Source: Bog-473 sp963753115
Lineage (GTDB): Bacteria > Actinomycetota > Acidimicrobiia > Acidimicrobiales > RAAP-2
Direction: 5' to 3'
Assembly: GCA_963753115.1 (NCBI GenBank)
Contig: CAVWBB010000006.1
Coordinates: 1-64,000, forward strand
DNA length: 64,000 nt
Positions 9,171 to 17,641 of this stretch are shown piece by piece. The translations under genes and the position numbers were made by a program. Each line of letters begins with the position of its first letter. Within the stretch, counting starts at the first letter, position 1. Below the pieces are notes generated by a model, which saw only the letters and a list, made by a program, of their open reading frames with translations, was not told where the DNA came from and did not search any database.

Positions 9171-9672
9171 GGATGCCTCCCGATAGTCGACTCCCGAGCT
9201 CGTAGGTTCGCACGAGATCATCGACTCGCATGGTCGTGCGCCCCCATCACCCGCTCTGGGATCAAGCTAGCGCCGGCTCTGCCATCCACCCGGCGATGTG
9301 GGGCAGGCTTTGGCGTCACGTGTCGCCGACCAGATTCCCTGAAGTCGCAGGTCAGTCCGTCAAGGTGGCCTGGACAGCTCCCTTCCGCCCGGCCACCGGC
9401 CCCTTCTCGACGGGCGCCACCGGCACGCCGGCGCCCAACCTTCTTCTCGTCTAGCCGTCGTTGCAGGCAACCTTTCGACACGCAGGATCAAAGAGATATG
9501 TCTGGCAAACTGCTGGCTTGGCACGCTGGGTCTCCGCTCGGACCCCTCGGGTGAGCATCCCGCATCGCTCGCCGGTTGCCAAAGAGCGAGTCGACCCCGG
9601 CCCGTTGCGTCAGGTCGGGGTCGACTCGCCTCTCTGTCGAAAGTACCGGTTGCCGTCTTGACGCACAACCAC
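9171..9672. other. Gap without recognisable gene
   Basis: No convincing frame is found on either strand. Near 9562-9640 the words GAGTCGACCCCG and CGGGGTCGACTC form an inverted repeat of about 12 bp (9588-9599 with 9616-9627). It is a plausible factor-independent terminator or operator between the flanking genes. Confidence 0.4.
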
Positions 9673-9889
9673 TTAGTCGTCAGGGGAACTGATGGCGATT
9701 TCGAAGCTTGTGGCGGAGATGCCGAGCGCCCGAGCGATGATCCCCCGGGCAATGCCTTCAATCTGGTCGAGCCTGCGCGTGGAGGCGGGCGCTTCAGGGA
9801 CGTTGGGGACTAAGATGAACCAGATGTTGCCCGCTCTCCTCAGCGGTGACGTTGTACGCCGGTCTCCTGTCACTCGCTTGGTGCGTCAC
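9673..9889 (-). pseudogene. HicB-like small antitoxin-type protein, split by a +1 frameshift
   Basis: Two overlapping frames join into one 71-residue protein if one G is removed from the GGG at 9830-9832 (minus-strand reading). YNVTAEESG then continues as NIWFILVPNVPEAPASTRRL, DQIEGIARGIIARALGISAT and SFEIAI. This is the N-strand, W-x-V-P-E-hairpin and R-L-Q-I-A-R-I helix pattern of HicB-like partners. No HicA-like toxin lies next to it. The start is probably GTG 9889 or 9895. The shift may be a consensus error. Confidence 0.45.
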
Positions 9890-10340
9890 CCCCACGTAGC
9901 GATTCTGGAGGCAGCACCAAGCTTCCGTTAGTGCCGTTTGGCCCCGGCATTGCTCAACTCCTGAACAACAACTCACAGTTCAGGGGCCGGCTATTCAACG
10001 GACCGATGACCACCGCATCCACCACCACAAGGAAAGCGGCGATCGACCCCGTCATCGCTCACCGCCGCCCCGGCCCGGAGCTCCCTGAGGCCGTGTGCGT
10101 TCTCCTGGGTTCGACCCCGACCAGAAGCAACTCTTGGCGAGCGATGAGGCCCAAGGGGACTCGGACTCGTAAGAGCTGGTCCGCAGAACCACGATGCCGC
10201 AGGGCCTAACCGTTGCCGGCTTTCTTCATGGCGCGCTTGGCGATCTTCCGTGTGGATGCAAGTTCATGGCGGAGGTCTGACACCTCACGTTCGAGTCGAT
10301 CCACAACCGTCAAGAGATCTCGCGACGTAGCGGGGGAAGC
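9890..10340. other. Gap without recognisable gene
   Basis: Nothing recognisable is seen on either strand. The sequence downstream of the kinase fragment (below 10341) does not continue the kinase in any frame. The kinase is therefore truly short at this end, or the end was lost. Confidence 0.3.
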
Positions 10341-10935
10341 TCAGCCACTCATGGTCCAGTCGTGAGCGATGAACGGAGCGCCCAGCGCGTCGGCTGCCAT
10401 CTGAGCAACTGTCGATTTGCCTGTGCCCTGTAGGCCGGTGACGAGGACGAGGATCGGCTGACGGGCGTGGCCACGTTCTGCCCCCATGAACCCGAGGTCT
10501 CGAAAGAGAGCCTTCGTAAGCCCACCCATCTCGTCGATGGGCAACCCTTCGAGCGGGAACCAACCCACATCGGAGGTCTCATCTTCGTTGGGTCGAGGGC
10601 CTCCAGAGATCACCGTGGCGTCGAAGACCGTCACGACGTAAGCCGACTCGTCGCCGTTCGGATAGGTAACGGCGTACTCGGGGCTCCCGAAGACGCCGAG
10701 GATGTCTCCCAGCTCGACTGTCACCGGCCTGTTTCTCGGCCTCCCGGATCGCACCGTCACGGGGAGTCTCATCCGGTTCGACTGCACCGCCGATCGTGGC
10801 CCAGTTCCTGCTGTCGATCAGGCGTACAAGAAGAATCCGTCCAGCGTCATCTCGCGGCAGGACTGCCGTCGAGGGCAGCAGGAGGAGGTCATGGCCCACC
10901 CTCTCTCGGAGGCGGCGAACGTGCGGTGAGATCAC
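10341..10935 (-). pseudogene. NUDIX hydrolase fused to a truncated P-loop kinase, frameshifted
   Basis: From GTG 10935 the protein reads VISPHVRRLRERVGHDLLLL then a NUDIX region (GGAVEPDETPRDGAIREAEK). The expected RE-x-x-EE-x-G box is degraded to REAEKQAG and followed immediately by a +1 shift. The next frame resumes with VTVELGDILGVFGSPEYAVT and VGWFPLEGLP, the NUDIX C-terminal half. It then enters a Walker A P-loop, VTGLQGTGKSTVAQMAADAL, and stops 23 residues later. A NUDIX domain acting on nucleotide diphosphates coupled to a small kinase would be unusual. Both the missing catalytic Glu pair and the missing kinase body argue for decay, although the shift itself may be error. Confidence 0.55.
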
Positions 10936-11038
10936 AATGCCAAAGTAGCTTCGGTGATCAACTTGGGTCACCCCTTCCTGGCATCGTACGGGGATGCCCC
11001 TCTCAGCATCGAAAGTGGGGTTGAGGTATAGATGATCT

Positions 11039-11606
11039 ATGCCAGCGGCCGAAGTGCCCGGTAGCGAGTCGCCTGAAGCAGAGATTACCCAGTCGACCAG
11101 AGTGATCGGCGGGGTTGGTCGCAACATTTCTAATCGGATAGCGATTACCGCTCTCTCCCTCGCTTCCTTGGGCGGCCTCCTCATCCTCGGGGGGTGCTCC
11201 TCTAGCGCCGCCAATTTCTCGATCTGTGCCAAGGACTCCCCGACGCTTACTCCAGTCACTGGCTCAACAGGGTCGACGCTCCCTCCCTCCCACGACAACG
11301 ATACGGGGAGGGGTCACCTTCGTGACTCGCATCCCGATGCAGACGTCGATACCAGTCAGCTTCCCAACGGAGGCAGGTGCCAGAAGTCTTAACGCTGGCG
11401 ACGACTCCCGGACTTGGGACCGCCACTTTGGTGGTTGCACGTACTGGTTAGTGCCATGCGACGCGAACTGCAGGCGCGCTCGGAAACGGGTATCCCAGAT
11501 GATTCGCAGGGGTGGCACCCCGTCCCGGCAGCGAGGATCGATAGGGGGCAGTCCAGGGTCAGAGGCTTTCAGCCTCGTCCCACAGGTACTCAGCGACCCA
11601 CCCTGA
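11039..11606 (+). pseudogene. Possible lipoprotein gene, frameshifted
   Basis: ATG 11039, with GAGG 11 nt upstream, opens a frame with a hydrophilic N-terminus, a hydrophobic segment (IAITALSLASLGGLLILGGC) and a lipobox LGGC-SSS, as in a lipidated exported protein. The frame ends at 11392. A +1 shift near 11290-11305 would continue as GGVTFVTRIPMQTSIPVSFP and FGGCTYWLVPCDANC to 11606. The lipobox part is credible; the continuation is speculative. No family is recognised. Confidence 0.35.
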
Positions 11607-12426
11607 GTCTTCGTGCAATGAGTGGTCGCAGCGAGTGGCGTGCGTCCTCGTCCCGAGATGTCACGTTCGCGATCGACCAGCCATACATTCATTCCCTCGT
11701 CTGCCCTGCTGCGAGCTGGCCCCGTCCCAGGCGGGTGGGACGGGGCCATTCACCCCCAACCCTCAGAGCCGCAACCACACCGGGGCCGCTCCGAGGTCGG
11801 CCGGATCGTGTCACCTGGCAATCATTTGTGCCAATCCCGCGGGTGCGCCCGATAGGCGCGATTCAGCCCCAGGACGAGGAACTGAATCGACCACCCCCCC
11901 GCCGGATCGCTAGTGGAATACAGGGTGGCCAACGAACGTCGCATATAGGGCGGCAGTATGGAACAGTGCCGAATGGCCGAAAAGCGCACAACGTTCCCAC
12001 AACCACGGTGGTTCCGAGTGTGGGCCTGCGACACGACCACAAGGATGGACTGACTGGGCTCAGGGAGTTCGAAGCCGCATCAGATGAGGCTTCGGCCCAG
12101 ATCCTCCGCTTCTGGGTCAACCCGAGCTTTCGCACAACGCCTCAGCGGCCTTGTGACTGCAGAAATCGTGACCCCAAAAGGTTAGGAAGGTATCAACATT
12201 CCGTGAGCGAAACCGGTCGGGTTCAGAGGTCTAGCCAGTCTCAGCATGGACGTCGTCAGGTGTCCCTACGCCGGGTACGGGTGCCAACTTGCGGCACAAG
12301 AGGAGCAGTACCGTGATAGGCCGCCGAGCGTCCTCCAGCGTGGTGGAACGCGATCAGAATCGGGCCAGATCATACTCTTCTCACAAATTTCGCATATTAA
12401 GACACCCGTACTGGAAAGGAAACCCT
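11607..12426. other. 820-bp stretch without recognisable gene
   Basis: A 300-codon plus-strand frame crosses this interval but has chance-frame composition and no domain. Base composition falls toward AT near 12360-12420, just before the TTG start of the next gene, which fits a promoter region. No RNA gene or repeat is visible. Confidence 0.35.
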
Positions 12427-13578
12427 TTGCGACGCGTGATTAGCTTGATAGTCGGATTTCTCGTCCTCGCCGTGGCGAACACCGCCTGCCTAGTGCTGCC
12501 GGGCGATACGTCACAGATCACTCTCGTCAGTTCGTCCACGGTGAGCGGGTGGAAGTACGACTTCTACCGGAACATGGCCTACCCGTGCAGCATCAGCGGA
12601 TACCAGACTTTCGTGGTGGGGACGAAGGTGGGATCGTCATCAACGGCCAGCTCACCACTATGGGTCTGGATGCACGGCGGCGGGGTGGGCTACTTCGACA
12701 CTTCTGGAACTCCACGGCCCGACGGAACGCAGATGACTGAGAACTCGGCGTCGTCACTCCAAGCCTCGTTGACCAACGCCGGGCTTTCGGCCAATGTTCA
12801 GGCCGATCCCGCTGGGTTCCGCATGTTGGCCGTCTCCTATTGCAGCCGAGACATATACAGCGGCACCGGCCAGACCGATCCGAACAACCCCAACAAGAAC
12901 GCCGACGGGTCAGCCAGGACCACCAACGGGCTGCAGGCCACCAAGGCGGCCATCGCCTTCACCGAGGCCACGTACCCAACCTCCAAGTATTTCCTGGCCG
13001 GGGGCAGTGCCGGATCGGCCGGTGCCTACTATGTCGCCTGGGCGCAACAGCAGTCCGGTAATCCGCCAGCCGGCGTGATCGGTGACGCCAGTGTGGTGAA
13101 CGTTGAGGAAGGAACAGCGGCGTATCAGCAGGGCGTCTGTCGGAACGGGAATTTCGACCCGAACGCCCAGCCGATCATCTCCCAGCGGGTGGATCCCCAG
13201 ATCGCAGACGTCAACAACGAAGTGGACAAGCTCGTTACCAGCGGTCAGCTCACGGTGCCGTTGCTGCACATCTGGAATCATGCTGATACGAATACGTGTG
13301 GTAGCACGCCCATGCAGTGTCCGTTGCGGGACGGGTCTGTCGTCACCATGGGGGCTACCGACTGTGACCATCAACCCTTGGCGGCAGCGATCACAGCGGA
13401 GGGCCCCAATTCCACATCCGAGAACCTCCCCCTCTGCGTTCAATTGCCCGGCACGCCCAGTTGCTCGCTTCACGTGGTTACGCCTCATGCCGGTTTGACC
13501 AACTCCGACCCCGCTAGCCCTTCCAACTACCTTGCTGCGATTATGACGTGGGTGGATCTTCGCCTCGCTGGTCCGTGA
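12427..13578 (+). CDS. Exported lipoprotein hydrolase, pectinacetylesterase-like
   Basis: The TTG start at 12427 with GGAAAGGA 6 nt upstream is chosen because it begins exactly at an exported N-terminus (RRVISLIVGFLVLAVANTAC) with lipobox-like NTAC. The 383-residue product has an alpha/beta-hydrolase core: LWVWMHGGGVGYF (oxyanion), LAVSYCSRDIYSG, the nucleophile elbow GGSAGSAGA near residue 193, and a C-terminal HVVTPHAGL with the likely His. Layout and spacing resemble pectin-acetylesterase / NOTUM-type secreted esterases. Several Cys pairs suggest extracytoplasmic disulfides. It is a single gene; the substrate is unknown. Confidence 0.75.
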   Translation: MRRVISLIVGFLVLAVANTACLVLPGDTSQITLVSSSTVSGWKYDFYRNMAYPCSISGYQTFVVGTKVGSSSTASSPLWVWMHGGGVGYFDTSGTPRPDGTQMTENSASSLQASLTNAGLSANVQADPAGFRMLAVSYCSRDIYSGTGQTDPNNPNKNADGSARTTNGLQATKAAIAFTEATYPTSKYFLAGGSAGSAGAYYVAWAQQQSGNPPAGVIGDASVVNVEEGTAAYQQGVCRNGNFDPNAQPIISQRVDPQIADVNNEVDKLVTSGQLTVPLLHIWNHADTNTCGSTPMQCPLRDGSVVTMGATDCDHQPLAAAITAEGPNSTSENLPLCVQLPGTPSCSLHVVTPHAGLTNSDPASPSNYLAAIMTWVDLRLAGP

Positions 13579-13637
13579 CTCGACCAATCGGGTTGTTTGC
13601 GTAGAACCTCTCTACTGGGTTCATCGACGGGTGCCCC

Positions 13638-13654
13638 CCCGTCCGCCGGACGGG
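13638..13654. terminator. GC-rich hairpin after the esterase gene
   Basis: CCCGTCC, a 3-nt loop, then GGACGGG lies 60 bp after the esterase stop. There is no T-tract. It probably terminates the esterase transcript. Confidence 0.45.
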
Positions 13655-13780
13655 TGACACCTTGCAGCTCGGCACAACTTAAGCCACACGCGCCACCAGT
13701 TGCCGGGGCTGAGCTGCATTGAAAGTCCGTTTCAGCTTGTCAGAGTCCATGGAAAGAACCGCTCGTTCAAAGTAGAATTT

Positions 13781-13802
13781 TTCGAACGACTGCTCATTCG
13801 AA
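13781..13802. promoter_or_regulatory. Palindromic operator overlapping the cupin ribosome site
   Basis: TTCGAACGA, four bases, then TCATTCGAA form a near-perfect 22-bp dyad immediately before AGGAGG and the cupin ATG. A related half-site (CGCTCGTTCAAAG) lies 25 bp upstream. The arrangement (GAACGA half-sites spaced as a palindrome, overlapping the translation start region) is typical of TetR-type repressor operators. No regulator gene is adjacent, because the insertion sequence follows the cupin directly. Confidence 0.5.
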
Positions 13803-13812
13803 AGGAGGGGCA

Positions 13813-14163
13813 ATGGTAGGTGGTCGCGTTGTGCGGAAGGACACAGAAGGCATATTCAAAGCTACTGGTGCAAATACTGACGGCCGTTTCGAGATGATGG
13901 TCCTTGACGTTGACTATTGCTTCGGACCTCCTTTGCATGTGCACGAGGTCCAAGAGGACACCTTCTTCATTGTGAAAGGTGTGCTGACCGCTCAAATCGG
14001 CGACGAGATCATCGAGCTGAAGGAGGGCGACTTCGCAACGGCTCCCCCGGGGGTGCCTCACACCTTCACGAATACCAACCAGAACGAGGTAGCCAGGGTG
14101 GTGAACGATATGACTCCGGGAATCGGCTTTGTTCACTATATCTGGGCTTCCTGCCGGGTCTGA
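13813..14163 (+). CDS. Cupin-domain protein, C-terminus probably cut by an IS
   Basis: This is a 116-residue single cupin. Motif 1 is PPLHVHEVQEDTFFIVKG, supplying His, His and Glu metal ligands, and motif 2 is EGDFATAPPGVPHTFTN, supplying the fourth His. The AAGGAGG ribosome site is excellent. The stop lies only 7 bp before the left end of the IS3-family element, and the last residues (YIWASCRV) do not look like a natural cupin end. The original protein was probably longer. Small cupins of this sort are dioxygenases, isomerases or sugar-binding proteins; the function is not assignable. Confidence 0.75.
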   Translation: MVGGRVVRKDTEGIFKATGANTDGRFEMMVLDVDYCFGPPLHVHEVQEDTFFIVKGVLTAQIGDEIIELKEGDFATAPPGVPHTFTNTNQNEVARVVNDMTPGIGFVHYIWASCRV

Positions 14164-14199
14164 CGGACATCCAACATCAGGGGCACGGCCCCGGAAAGG

Positions 14200-14517
14200 A
14201 TGTCCAAAATGGAGACCATGGAGAGGAAGAAGCCGCGTCCGCGCCGCTCGTTCACTCCGGAGTTCAAGGCTGAGATCGTCGAGCTGTGCCGGCGCGGCGA
14301 TCGCAGCATCGGCCAGGTGGCCAAGGACTTCGATCTGACCGAGACGAACGTCCGCACCTGGGTGAAACAAGCCGAAATCGACCAGGGCGAGCGCCCGGGG
14401 CTGACGACCGAGGAGCGTGAAGAGCTGATCCGGTTGCGTCGGCAGGTCCGGCGCCTCGAGATCGACAACGAGACGCTCAAGCGGGCAACATCTTTCTTCG
14501 CTCGGGAGACCCGATGA
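14200..14517 (+). CDS. IS3-family transposase OrfA
   Basis: This 105-residue protein is the DNA-binding half of an IS3-type transposase. A helix-turn-helix (FTPEFKAEIVELCRRGDRSI then GQVAKDFDLTETNVRTWVKQ) is followed by a leucine-zipper coiled coil (EELIRLRRQVRRLEIDNETL). The stop overlaps the OrfB start as ATGA, so OrfB is made by coupling or by ribosomal frameshifting, as in this IS family. Confidence 0.9.
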   Translation: MSKMETMERKKPRPRRSFTPEFKAEIVELCRRGDRSIGQVAKDFDLTETNVRTWVKQAEIDQGERPGLTTEEREELIRLRRQVRRLEIDNETLKRATSFFARETR

Positions 14518-15401
14518 CGGTGGACCCGTTCATCGAGGCGGAGGAAGTCGCAGGTCACAGCGTGCAGAACGCCTGTCGCCTGCTCGAGGTCTCCAAGTCC
14601 GCCTATTACCAGCGCCGCAACGGCGCCCCTTCGGCTCGCCAGCTCAGCGACGCCGAGCTGTTGGAGAAGATCAAGGCCATCCACGCCGAGTCCAAGGGCT
14701 CCTATGGGGCTCCACGGATGCACAAGGAGCTGCTCCATCGTCACGTGGCCGTCGGGAAGCGCAAGGTGACCAGGCTGATGCGCCAGGCCGGCCTCGAGGG
14801 CAGGTGCAAGAAGCGCTGGCGCAAGACAACGGCGGCCGATCCCGACGCGGAGCGGCCGCGCGATCTCATCCAGCGCCACTTCGGGCCCTGCGTTGAGATG
14901 GACCGGCGCTATGTCGGCGACATCACCTACATCTCGACTTGGGAGGGCTGGGCCTACCTGGCGACGGTCATCGACCTGGCTTCCCGACGCGTCGTCGGCT
15001 GGGCTCTGGCCGATCACATGCGCAGCGAACTGGTCGAAGACGCCCTCACCATGGCCTTCGCCAACCGCGCACCAGAGAAGGGGGTCATCTTCCACTCTGA
15101 CCGTGGCTGTCAGTACACCGGCGGTGACTTCGCCCAGCTCGCTCGCGACAACGGCGTCGTCCTCTCGGTCGGGCGCAAGGGCGAATGCTGGGACAACGCG
15201 GTGGCCGAATCGTTTTTCGCCACCATCAAGCGCGAGCTCATCGACACGCGTTCGTGGCCAACAAGGGCAGGCCTTCGACGCGGTGTCTTCGAGTACATCG
15301 AGGGCTGGTACAACACCCGTCGGCTGCACTCGACACTCGGCTACCTCAGCCCTGCCCAATACGAAGCACGATTTCACAACGCCGACCGTCAGGCGGCATA
15401 A
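14514..15401 (+). CDS. IS3-family transposase OrfB (rve integrase domain)
   Basis: This 295-residue catalytic subunit has an HTH_21-like N-terminal region (YYQRRNGAPSARQLSDAELL, GSYGAPRMHKEL) and an rve core with the DDE triad: Asp in MDRRYVGDITYIST, Asp in VIFHSDRGCQYTG, Glu in CWDNAVAESFFATIKREL. It ends with the typical YNTRRLHSTLGYLSPAQYE. It is complete and probably active. Confidence 0.92.
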   Translation: MTVDPFIEAEEVAGHSVQNACRLLEVSKSAYYQRRNGAPSARQLSDAELLEKIKAIHAESKGSYGAPRMHKELLHRHVAVGKRKVTRLMRQAGLEGRCKKRWRKTTAADPDAERPRDLIQRHFGPCVEMDRRYVGDITYISTWEGWAYLATVIDLASRRVVGWALADHMRSELVEDALTMAFANRAPEKGVIFHSDRGCQYTGGDFAQLARDNGVVLSVGRKGECWDNAVAESFFATIKRELIDTRSWPTRAGLRRGVFEYIEGWYNTRRLHSTLGYLSPAQYEARFHNADRQAA

Positions 15402-15586
15402 TCAACACAAGCAACCTGTCCGTCGAACCGGATCAAGCCCATATCGCAGGCGCAATGTCGGGAGCGGAGCCTGCTGAGATGGCGCGCTTAGGTAAGGAGT
15501 ATGGCGTCACCCTTGTCGGGCCATCGCTCGCTGAGAAGCTCGACCTTCACTAGTTGCCGGGTCCATGTGTCAGAGGGGCAAAAACC

Positions 15587-17009
15587 GGCTCTTCGGATTC
15601 TGGCGGGGTCGCGTACCTCAACGGACGACGATGGATCCGAGCACCCGCCAGTTCGGTCGGCCGGCGTAGAGCAGGGCTCGGATGCGGGAGTTCTCGAAGT
15701 TGCGGAACCCGAAGCCGATGCGCTTGATCCGTTTGACCAGGTTGTTGAGCGCGTCGGTGGGGCCGTTGGACAGGCGGGCCAGATGGAAGTTGGCGATCTT
15801 GTCGGACCAGGCGTGCAGCGTGCGCCCGAGGCGCTGGACCTCGGGTGGCATCGACCGCTTTCGGCAGTGGCGAACGAGCTCGTCGAGGATCGCGCTGGCC
15901 TCGTCGGGATCTCGCGTTCGATAGAAGTCGCGCAGGCGCTCTTTCATCCGATAGGCGATGGCCACCTCGGCGCCCGGATCGCCCAGCTCGAGGAGTGACC
16001 ACAGGCGCTGTGTGGCTCCCTCGTCGAGCTTCTCCTCGCCCATGATCAGGGCGCGCCGGGCGCGATAGAGCGGGTCGTCCTTCCTCCCGCGGTGGCCGGT
16101 CTGCTCGGTCTGCACTCGACGGCGCACCGCGTCGAGGCCTCGATTGGCCAAGGAGACGACGTGAAAGGGGTCGACGACCTGGTGGGCCCTGGGCAACATG
16201 ACGCTGTAGACCGCCGCGTAGGTAGCGGACATGTCGAGGGCACCGAAGCGGATCCGCTCCTTCCAGCCCTTGGGCTGTTTGTCGATCCAGCCCGCCACGT
16301 CGACGTATTTGCGGGTGGGCAAGATGTCGATGATCTGGTGGTTCTCCACGTCGGCCACGGTCGTGGCGTAGTGGGGGTGGACATGGTCGCCCAGCTTGAC
16401 GAAGGAGGTCTCGTCGAGACCGATGGCCGTCGTCTTGTTGAGCCGTTTGCGATCCGCGGCCAGCAGCGCTTCGCCATAGGTGATCACGGCGTCGTTGACC
16501 GTGTGCCAGTCACAGGCGAGCTCGGCCGCCACCTCCGAGACGGTGCGCCCGCCACCGACCTGGACCGTCGCCCACTTGGCGGCTCTGGTGGTGAGGAGGC
16601 AGTTCTTGGCGGCGATGCGGTGGTCGCCGAGCACCCAGCTCCTCTTGGCACAGTTCGGGTTCGCACAGCGCATCCGGTGCTTCTTCCACGCCAACGACAT
16701 CGGGGTGCCATAGAGGGGCAGATCGACGTAGTGGACGACCGGGCGCTCTTTGACCTTGGCCACCTGCGAGCAGGCCGGACATCGAATCTGACCGACGACC
16801 TGCTCGATCACGAGCTCGACGTCGGGGCCACGTCGTGTGTACGCGAGAACCCGGACGTCTTTGAGGCCCACCAGGGCCCGGACGATCTCGATAGGGTCAG
16901 TGACGACGAAGGTGCTGCTGGGAAGTTGGCTCACACCACAACCCTGGAGCACCTTCGTCATTTCCGGGGGACCTACGTCAGGGCGCGCCCCGCCAGAATC
17001 CGAAGAGCC
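15587..17009 (-). mobile_element. ISL3-family insertion sequence, intact
   Basis: This 1423-bp element is bounded by 22-bp perfect inverted repeats (GGCTCTTCGGATTCTGGCGG plus GG; left 15587-15608, right 16988-17009). It is flanked by an 8-bp direct repeat CAAAAACC (15579-15586 and 17010-17017), the target duplication length known for ISL3 elements. It sits 20 bp outside the island's left attachment site. Confidence 0.93.
15618..16961 (-). CDS. ISL3-family transposase
   Basis: This is a 447-residue transposase starting at ATG 16961; the frame stays open upstream, but only this start lies inside the inverted repeats. The N-terminal zinc finger has CPAC and CANPNC pairs. A helix-turn-helix (TVSEVAAELACDWHTVNDAV) precedes the DDE core (GLDETSFVKLG, ALDMSATYAAVY with VDPFHVV, and the C-terminal NGPTDALNNLVKRIKRIGFG). 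It is full length and uninterrupted, fitting a recent insertion. Confidence 0.92.
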   Translation of the reverse strand: MTKVLQGCGVSQLPSSTFVVTDPIEIVRALVGLKDVRVLAYTRRGPDVELVIEQVVGQIRCPACSQVAKVKERPVVHYVDLPLYGTPMSLAWKKHRMRCANPNCAKRSWVLGDHRIAAKNCLLTTRAAKWATVQVGGGRTVSEVAAELACDWHTVNDAVITYGEALLAADRKRLNKTTAIGLDETSFVKLGDHVHPHYATTVADVENHQIIDILPTRKYVDVAGWIDKQPKGWKERIRFGALDMSATYAAVYSVMLPRAHQVVDPFHVVSLANRGLDAVRRRVQTEQTGHRGRKDDPLYRARRALIMGEEKLDEGATQRLWSLLELGDPGAEVAIAYRMKERLRDFYRTRDPDEASAILDELVRHCRKRSMPPEVQRLGRTLHAWSDKIANFHLARLSNGPTDALNNLVKRIKRIGFGFRNFENSRIRALLYAGRPNWRVLGSIVVR

Positions 17010-17029
17010 CAAAAACCACCTCTGACCTG

Positions 17030-17074
17030 GTCGGGCTGCCGGGATTTGAACCCGGGACCTCTTGACCCCCAGTC
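17030..17074. repeat. Left attachment site: 45-bp copy of the tRNA-Pro 3' part
   Basis: These 45 bp are identical to 32441-32485, which covers the discriminator base, 3' acceptor strand, T arm, variable loop and anticodon-arm 3' half of the tRNA-Pro gene. Similarity stops at 17075 (CGCCTAAGG here, AAGCGCGC in the tRNA). The fragment cannot be a working tRNA, since the D arm and 5' acceptor are absent. It marks the far end of the integrated island. Confidence 0.93.
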
Positions 17075-17160
17075 GCCTAAGGGCGGAATTTCGAAATAGT
17101 CGCTGATCTGCGAGTTTCGGTAAATCTCCTGGTTGGGCCATATTTCTCGGTCGCCGTTGG

Positions 17161-17213
17161 CATCCCCTGTCATCCCCTGTTCTTCGGTGCCGCGCGGGGA
17201 TAGCGCGGGGATG
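17161..17213. promoter_or_regulatory. Cluster of short repeats, candidate integrase/excisionase arm sites
   Basis: Two tandem copies of CATCCCCTGT (17161-17180) are followed by two copies of CGCGGGGAT (17193-17201, 17204-17212), which contain the reverse complement of the CATCCCC core. The same CGCGGGGATGGC occurs at 32376-32387 near the right end, inside the integrase gene. Short repeats 50-150 bp inside each att core, in both orientations, match the arm-type site layout of tyrosine integrases. The function is inferred. Confidence 0.5.
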
Positions 17214-17317
17214 GCGATCTGAGTCAACGCTCTTGACCCTTCGACACCCGATTGTCGAGAGCGCATCTTTGCCAGTTCGTCCATCCGCCGGAGACACCCT
17301 CCCAGTACCCTGATTTC

Positions 17318-17638
17318 GTGACCTCGTCGCCGCTGAATCAGATCGAACAAGCCCGACGCCAAGCAGCGATCGACGAACTCGTGAACCGGATTGCGACCTC
17401 TTCGGGCGACTCGAACGAATGGTGGAACGCCAATACGCACGAAGAGCTCGGTGGTCGAACGCCCACGGAAGCTTGGCTAGCCGGAGATCACGACGGAGTG
17501 ATGCGGGTGATTGCCGGCTGGTACCAGCAGACTGACGAGCGTGCCGAGCAGATCCGGAACGATCCAGCGATGCTCGAGATGATTGAGGACCGCCGGCGAT
17601 CGGTCGCCGAGAAGGCTGATCACCGTCGATCTGCCTGA
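17318..17638 (+). CDS. Hypothetical protein, antitoxin-like (first of a gene pair)
   Basis: This 106-residue protein starts at GTG 17318. An N-terminal helical region (LNQIEQARRQAAIDELVNRI) leads to WWNANTHEELGGRTPTEAWL-AGD, which resembles the LGGRTPxEALL-type C-terminal segment of Xre/MbcA/ParS-like antitoxins. An acidic C-terminus follows (DERAEQIRNDPAMLEMIEDR). No helix-turn-helix is clear. It is separated by 3 bp from the next gene, so the two are surely co-translated. First cargo gene inside the island's left end, a usual place for addiction modules. Function is inference. Confidence 0.55.
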   Translation: MTSSPLNQIEQARRQAAIDELVNRIATSSGDSNEWWNANTHEELGGRTPTEAWLAGDHDGVMRVIAGWYQQTDERAEQIRNDPAMLEMIEDRRRSVAEKADHRRSA

Positions 17639-17641
17639 GTC

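Larger units (their letters stand above)
14170..15433 (+). mobile_element. IS3-family insertion sequence, copy 1
   Basis: This 1264-bp element carries two transposase frames. Its limits are set by comparison with the inverted copy at 21961-23225: identity begins at TCCAACATCAGG and ends at CGAACCGGAT. Terminal inverted repeats are weak (TCC at each end, then scattered matches), and no target duplication is visible in the flanks. Copy 1 differs from copy 2 by a few substitutions and lacks copy 2's extra base, so copy 1 has the intact transposase. Confidence 0.85.

Noticed and set aside
11414..12316. 300-codon plus-strand open frame
   Set aside because: Chance-frame composition and no start signal; nothing recognisable in any part.
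17030..17074. Second tRNA gene at the island's left border
   Set aside because: Only the 3' part is present; D arm and 5' acceptor strand are missing, and it equals the att core.
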